Below are positions 61,401-64,000 of a DNA stretch of 64,000 nucleotides, one piece after another; positions within the stretch are counted from its first letter, which is position 1; every line of letters begins with the position of its first letter. Made by a program: the position numbers and the translations under genes. Source of the DNA: Kosakonia cowanii JCM 10956 = DSM 18146 (GTDB taxonomy: Bacteria; Pseudomonadota; Gammaproteobacteria; Enterobacterales; Enterobacteriaceae); the NCBI RefSeq assembly GCF_001975225.1, contig NZ_CP019445.1:2170001-2234000 (forward strand). Reading direction: 5' to 3'. The notes beneath the pieces are model-generated. The model was not told where the DNA came from. It was given only the letters and a program-made list of their open reading frames with translations, and made no database searches.

Positions 61401-64000
61401 CAAGGGTCAACTGGTCAGCGGCAACGCGCTGGCGCTGAATCTCGATCGGCTGGAGAACCAGGGGCAGCTCTATGTGAACGGCGGGCTGACCCTGAACGCG
61501 CTCACGCTGGTCAACGGGGGCAGCGTGGAGTCTGACGCTCTCGACGCCACACTGCGCGGCACGCTGACCAACAGCGGAACTCTGCTTGCCCATCAGGACG
61601 CGGTGCTGCGTGGCGACACACAGACCAACAGCGGTGATATCGCCGCGCAGTCACTGACCCTTGAGGGCAGAGCGCTCAGTAATAGCGGGCTGATGCAGGG
61701 AACGCACGGGCTGCAAGCCACGGCGGACACGCTACTCAATAATGCGGGCGGTCGTTTGCTCTCCGGCGATGCCATGACGCTCAAGGCGGGCAAGCTGGAA
61801 AATGGCGGAACAGTGCAGGGTGGCACCGTCTCGTTAAACGGTTCGAGCCTGAACAACCGCGGTCTGGTTAACGGCTTGCAGGGGTTGACCGGGGTTTACG
61901 GCGCAGATCTCATCAACGACGGGCAACTGGTCAGCGGCGGCGCGACCGATTTCCGCGCGCAAACCCTGACCAACAGCGGACGCATCACCGGCAACACCCT
62001 GACGTTAACGGGCCCGGAACTGCACAACAACGGCTTATGGCAGGGCAATAATGGCCTGGCGGTGAGCGGCGACACGCTGACCACCGGCGCGGGATCGCGC
62101 ACCCTGAGCGGCGGTGCGTTGACGCTGGATGGTAGATCGCTCACCACGCTGGGGACGTTGCAGGGCAGCCAGGTCAATGTGGCCGCCGATAACTGGACGC
62201 TCGGTGGCTCGCTGCTGAGCCAGGGTGAGCTGACGGCCAGGGTTGGCGACACGCTGGCCTTGTCCGGCTCGTTAACCAGCCAGGGTGGAATGAATGTACG
62301 CGCTCAGACGCTGAATAACGACGGGCAGATGCTGAGCGTCGGTGATATTACGTTGAGCGGCCAGTCGCTGACCAACACCGGCATGCTTCAGGGCAACAGC
62401 CTGGCGGCACATGAGAGCCGCATCACCAACACGGGCAAACTGATCGGGCTGAAAGGCCTGCAACTGGATAATCGTCAACCCGCTGTCACCACACTTGCGC
62501 GCATGGCGCTGGTGGCACCGGCGCTTGAGCTGAGCAACGGCGCGACGGGATCGTTACTCACTCAGGGCACGCTCGATATTACCGCCGGGACGGTGCGTAA
62601 CGCCGGGAGCTGGCAAGGAAACCGGGTAATTTTGGCGGCCCAGTCGCTGGAGAATGGCGGCGCGGTGCAGAGCGCCGGGGCGCTGAACCTGACGCTTACG
62701 GGCAATCTCAACTCCACGGCGGGCAGTAAAATTACCGCCATGGGCGCGGCGGCGTTGCAGGCGCTCTCGCTCACCAACCAGGGGCAGTGGGCGGCAGCCA
62801 CCCTTACGCTGAAGGGCAACACACTCGATAATAGCGGCGCCATCAGCGGGCGCGACGGCGCGACCGCGACGCTCAACGGCGCATTCACCCAGCAGGCGCG
62901 GGGCACGTTTGCCAGCAACGGTGCGCTGGGGCTGACCGCCGCAACCGTGGGCAATCAGGGCAAAATCCAGGGCGGTGATCTTACGCTCACGGCGAATTCG
63001 CTGACCAACAATGCGGGTGCCGAACTGGTGAGCGCCAGAGGGCTAACGCTGACCGCGCCATCACTGTTCAACTATGGGCTGATTCAGGGGGCGGGCGAAA
63101 CCCGCATTGAGAGCACCGCACAGGCAATAAATGCGGGCAAACTCCTCTCCGGCGCGCGTCTGACCTTAACCACCCCGCAATACAGCGGCGCGGGCTGGTT
63201 ACAGGCCACCAATCTGATCCTCAATGCCGCCAATAACGCTGGCACCGGGACGCTGCTTGCCGACCAGATGACGCTGACCGGCAACACCTTCACTAACCAG
63301 GGCACCACCCAGGCCAACAACCTGGCGCTGAATTACGCCCAACTCACTAACAACGGCACGCTGCTGGGCAACAGCCAGTTGACGGTCAATGCCTCACAAG
63401 TGAATCAGTCTGCTAGCGGCAAGCTCTTCAGCGGCGGCGATCTGTTTGTTGGCGCAACCGGCATGAATGCGCTGGGGCAGGTGGTTGCGCTGGGCAACCT
63501 GACGCTGCAACTCGCCGATGCCTTTACCGGTAAAACGGCGCTGGCGGCGGGCAGAAATCTGAACATCAGCAGTAATGGCGCAATTGATAACCAGTCTGTG
63601 ATGCAGGGCCAGGCAGTCAACCTGAGCGCAGGCGGGCAGCTGACGAACAACGGGCAAATCACCACCGGCAACGGTAGCAGCACCCTAAGCGGCAGCACGA
63701 TTGTGCTGAATGGTAATGGCTCCCTGCAGGGCGGCGGTGATGTGACGCTGTTAAGCCGCGGCGGGATCGCAGTAAACGGCTTTACCGGCACCCGCGGCAG
63801 CCTGACGCTCAGCGCGCCGGGAAGCATTGTTAACACCGCGCTGCTCTACGCGGCGAACAACCTGGCGCTCTATGCGAACACGATTACCAACCAGCGCGGC
63901 GATATGCTGGCAGGGAATAACCTGACGATGCAGCGTGATGCGGCGGGGAATACGAATAGTGAAGTGGTTAACACGTCAGGGAATATTGAAACGCAGAGTG
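55486..64000 (+). CDS. Giant TpsA exoprotein, filamentous hemagglutinin/CdiA-like, partial
   Basis: An open frame of at least 2838 codons that runs off the window; spot checks along the frame found no break. An N-terminal extended signal peptide (about 1-33, RALSWLIISLLVWQPVAPSFA) precedes the TPS secretion domain (about 35-280) with NPYGITCNGCGFINT (Cys146, Cys149). The rest is made of about 20-residue filamentous-hemagglutinin repeats with NSG, LDN and LQGxx patterns, forming a beta-helix filament. The C-terminal pretoxin and toxin regions are not in the window. It is preceded by AAGGAAGAAGG. Whether it is a contact-dependent inhibition toxin or an adhesin cannot be decided here. Confidence 0.9.
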   Translation, partial: MDTVKPVRFSQRALSWLIISLLVWQPVAPSFAAAITPNGPATMDKAANGVPVVNIATPNGAGISHNQFKDYNVGAEGLILNNATGQLTQTQLGGLVQNNPNLRAGQEARGIINEVTGGSRSRLQGYTEVAGKAANVMVANPYGITCNGCGFINTPNATLTTGKPQFDAAGNLSALEVRKGTITVEGKGLDASASDALSLISRATEVNAAIHAKALTVTAGANRVDASGNATPIAGEGAAPVVAVDTGALGGMYANRIHLVSTEKGVGVNLGNLAARQGDIRLDANGKMVIRESVASGSLTASGESVTLNGSHQTGGNMVIAGTQAVALNGTQVAKETLEVKAKSLTHSGTSTANRIALTGQQTLTNSGSLVAKELALGASHITNSGKLQGTQALNLNTTQLDNLASGTLYSAQDLTLTLPQLNNQGTVQGRSLNLTGDVLHNSGTLLSESNTQLKIGQLDNQGTIAAKQQLTAETSSLNNGKSGQLQSNGNIRLGADNAVLNGTQQANGALDVTANTLQHTGKSSASALNLNARDTLTNSGSLVANNLTLGAAHISNSGQVQGTDALNLNTSLLDNQASGTLYSTKDLNFTLPQLNNQGTVQGRSLRITGDVLKNEGTLLADTGLWLKARQLENQGSIAAKGQLTASATELNNRGRLESKGRVDLSADNATLSGSQIAQDALSVTAKALNHSGQTSAAAVALTATDVINNSGSLVANNLALHAAQINNTAQIQGTQALNLQADRLENQATGTIYTARDLILNIPQLHNSGTIQGLSLSTTGDVLQNEGTLLADTGLWLRAGQLDNRGNIAAKGQLTANATRLSNSGRLESKSRMDLSADDATLSGTQIAQDALNVTAKTLDHSGQSSAAAVALTATDSINNSGEMSGAAVALTATDNINNSGKLIADSLTLHAAQVSNSGQVQGTQALNLQADRLENQSTGTIYTAQDLILNIPQMHNSGTIQGLTLNATSDVLQNEGKLLADTGLVLKAGQLENRGNVAAKGALNASAGHLNNQGMMQGLTLGIAGDVLENSGTLQGKTLDMRGDQVRNSGMLVADDALRIDAGSLTTTADSTLNSKGGLQLSAKRDASLQGQLNADKSLVIDAGMLTSTAQLQSGGKMAIAADSATLNGAQWAKGALEVKANTLNHGGRTSAGSITLTAQDGLTNSGTLISDSLALNAQQIANRGLLQGTQALKLNTGQLDNEAGGSIYSVQGLLLNIPHLNNLGTIQALSLGFTGDTLHNEGALTFTSDALLRANTLENRGAITAKGRLTTEGATLDNSGALEGQTLEIAADTLHNSGSTLSAGDTQLRAGLLDNRATMAAKGQLTADSQTLINSGTLQGQTLDIGGDAIQNSGTLNAAGAAQIRGGEVTNSGAVAAKGQLTATVTALNNAGTVQGQALDITGDRVQNSGTLASDGALRVQAGTLASGAGSTITGIGNVALRAQTRADLDGQVNADGALTVHAGTLSSQQQAQLQSGGDMTLDADSITLNGTQAVKGALDVKANSLSHGGKSSAAGIDLNVQNKLGNSGTLVADTLAMNGGEIRNSGLLQGTRVLDLQTGKLDNLSGGTIYSSQGFTLAIPELANSGLITTDGDLHIGGNTLVNDGEINGVSLSSDYRNLNNAASGRLLADKNLTFNSASIVNDGLVSADTGSVTAQSLENRGELTATSLLLTLTRQAINHDSGRIIGENGLTLSAPTLLNRGLMAGNTLTLKQGDITNSGTLQGTNGLTATGTSLTNEQGGVVLSNGAVTVKNGRLVNAGQLQGDTLDLATGEWLNSGTALGKNGLNAEVSGKVDNQGRIISQQAMMLQAAGSENDGTLMAKVLALHGDVRNSGLIQGSDTLAWDGASLVNAASGQMLSGNGLTLNGSTLDNQGQMQGRTVTATADSLHNGGTLQAQDDLNATLSGKLDNQGQMLSQGAADIRTAQTQNGGKLAAKVLRLTAPELTNTGLLQGNDALTLSTLNLLNGSKGQLVSGNALALNLDRLENQGQLYVNGGLTLNALTLVNGGSVESDALDATLRGTLTNSGTLLAHQDAVLRGDTQTNSGDIAAQSLTLEGRALSNSGLMQGTHGLQATADTLLNNAGGRLLSGDAMTLKAGKLENGGTVQGGTVSLNGSSLNNRGLVNGLQGLTGVYGADLINDGQLVSGGATDFRAQTLTNSGRITGNTLTLTGPELHNNGLWQGNNGLAVSGDTLTTGAGSRTLSGGALTLDGRSLTTLGTLQGSQVNVAADNWTLGGSLLSQGELTARVGDTLALSGSLTSQGGMNVRAQTLNNDGQMLSVGDITLSGQSLTNTGMLQGNSLAAHESRITNTGKLIGLKGLQLDNRQPAVTTLARMALVAPALELSNGATGSLLTQGTLDITAGTVRNAGSWQGNRVILAAQSLENGGAVQSAGALNLTLTGNLNSTAGSKITAMGAAALQALSLTNQGQWAAATLTLKGNTLDNSGAISGRDGATATLNGAFTQQARGTFASNGALGLTAATVGNQGKIQGGDLTLTANSLTNNAGAELVSARGLTLTAPSLFNYGLIQGAGETRIESTAQAINAGKLLSGARLTLTTPQYSGAGWLQATNLILNAANNAGTGTLLADQMTLTGNTFTNQGTTQANNLALNYAQLTNNGTLLGNSQLTVNASQVNQSASGKLFSGGDLFVGATGMNALGQVVALGNLTLQLADAFTGKTALAAGRNLNISSNGAIDNQSVMQGQAVNLSAGGQLTNNGQITTGNGSSTLSGSTIVLNGNGSLQGGGDVTLLSRGGIAVNGFTGTRGSLTLSAPGSIVNTALLYAANNLALYANTITNQRGDMLAGNNLTMQRDAAGNTNSEVVNTSGNIETQS
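56659..58260 (+). repeat. Long-period superrepeats within tpsA
   Basis: The segment coding (Q/D)ALNL followed by Q/N-residues, then YTAQDL-type and LQLHNSGTIQG-type motifs recurs at 56659, 57178, 57691 and 58261. The periods are 519, 513 and 570 bases (about 171-173 residues plus one expansion). The last unit contains an internal 57-base duplication (58093-58149 against 58150-58206). The repeats are similar at DNA level, which shows recent tandem duplication. Confidence 0.8.

Noticed and set aside
55717..63836. Many minus-strand ORFs rich in Ser, Pro, Leu within tpsA
   Set aside because: They mirror the repeats of the TpsA frame, have no start signals, and change frame from unit to unit.

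Overview
The window is a chromosomal segment of a member of the Enterobacteriaceae, closest in gene content to the Kosakonia/Enterobacter/Klebsiella group. The housekeeping proteins (RlmD, RelA, MazG, PyrG, Eno, QueE, CysJIH, FadE, GmhA, PepD, Gpt, FrsA, Crl, PhoE, ProBA) are recognisably close to their E. coli counterparts. GC content is high, except in the last accessory part. REP/BIME elements of the usual enterobacterial type sit in many gaps. Genus-level assignment is an inference.

Layout. (1) 1-17051: the conserved barA-rlmD-relA-mazG-pyrG-eno ... ygcG-queE-queD-cysJIH block, with no mazEF between relA and mazG, and with an SDR reductase gene and a nanE-like gene inserted after eno. (2) 17094-24689: a BIME array, then the hpx cluster for late purine catabolism. 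hpxZYXW are on the minus strand and hpxU-hpxJ-hpxK on the plus strand. Together they can take allantoate to ureidoglycine, oxalurate, oxamate and oxalate. Good sigma-54 promoter matches stand before hpxW and hpxJ, and an NtrC-type site stands before hpxJ, so the cluster looks nitrogen-controlled. (3) 24718-32778: a tightly packed operon of a FadR-type regulator, a five-part peptide-type ABC importer and a cytoplasmic gamma-glutamyltransferase-like hydrolase. Its probable own operator (GAACCAAT half-sites) is visible. (4) 32779-33335: REP elements and a roughly 300-bp GC-rich element full of inverted repeats, of unknown identity. (5) 33336-50536: the block found near 5-6 min of the E. coli map (yafV-fadE-gmhA-yafJ-yafK-dinB-rtcB2-prfH-pepD-gpt-frsA-crl-phoE-proBA-thrW tRNA), so the window joins two regions that are far apart in E. 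coli. (6) 50537-64000: an accessory region starting at the thrW tRNA gene, a classic integration site. It holds a VapBC toxin-antitoxin pair, a lipoprotein, a small membrane protein, a small conserved protein, a long AT-rich gap and a two-partner secretion pair (TpsB plus a giant TpsA/CdiA-like exoprotein that runs off the window).

The most interesting observation is the leader of the rtcB2-prfH ribosome repair/rescue operon. A very strong Shine-Dalgarno drives a 15-codon ORF (40598-40645), followed by a stem-loop and then an rtcB2 start with no visible Shine-Dalgarno. Because RtcB2/PrfH deal with ribosomes whose 16S rRNA 3' end has been cut, the leader could sense loss of the anti-Shine-Dalgarno; this is a hypothesis. 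Other leads are an oxalurate-degrading branch built from homologues of the cyanuric-acid enzymes AtzG/E/H, the shared motif that may be the HpxU operator, and the structured element at 32965-33280.
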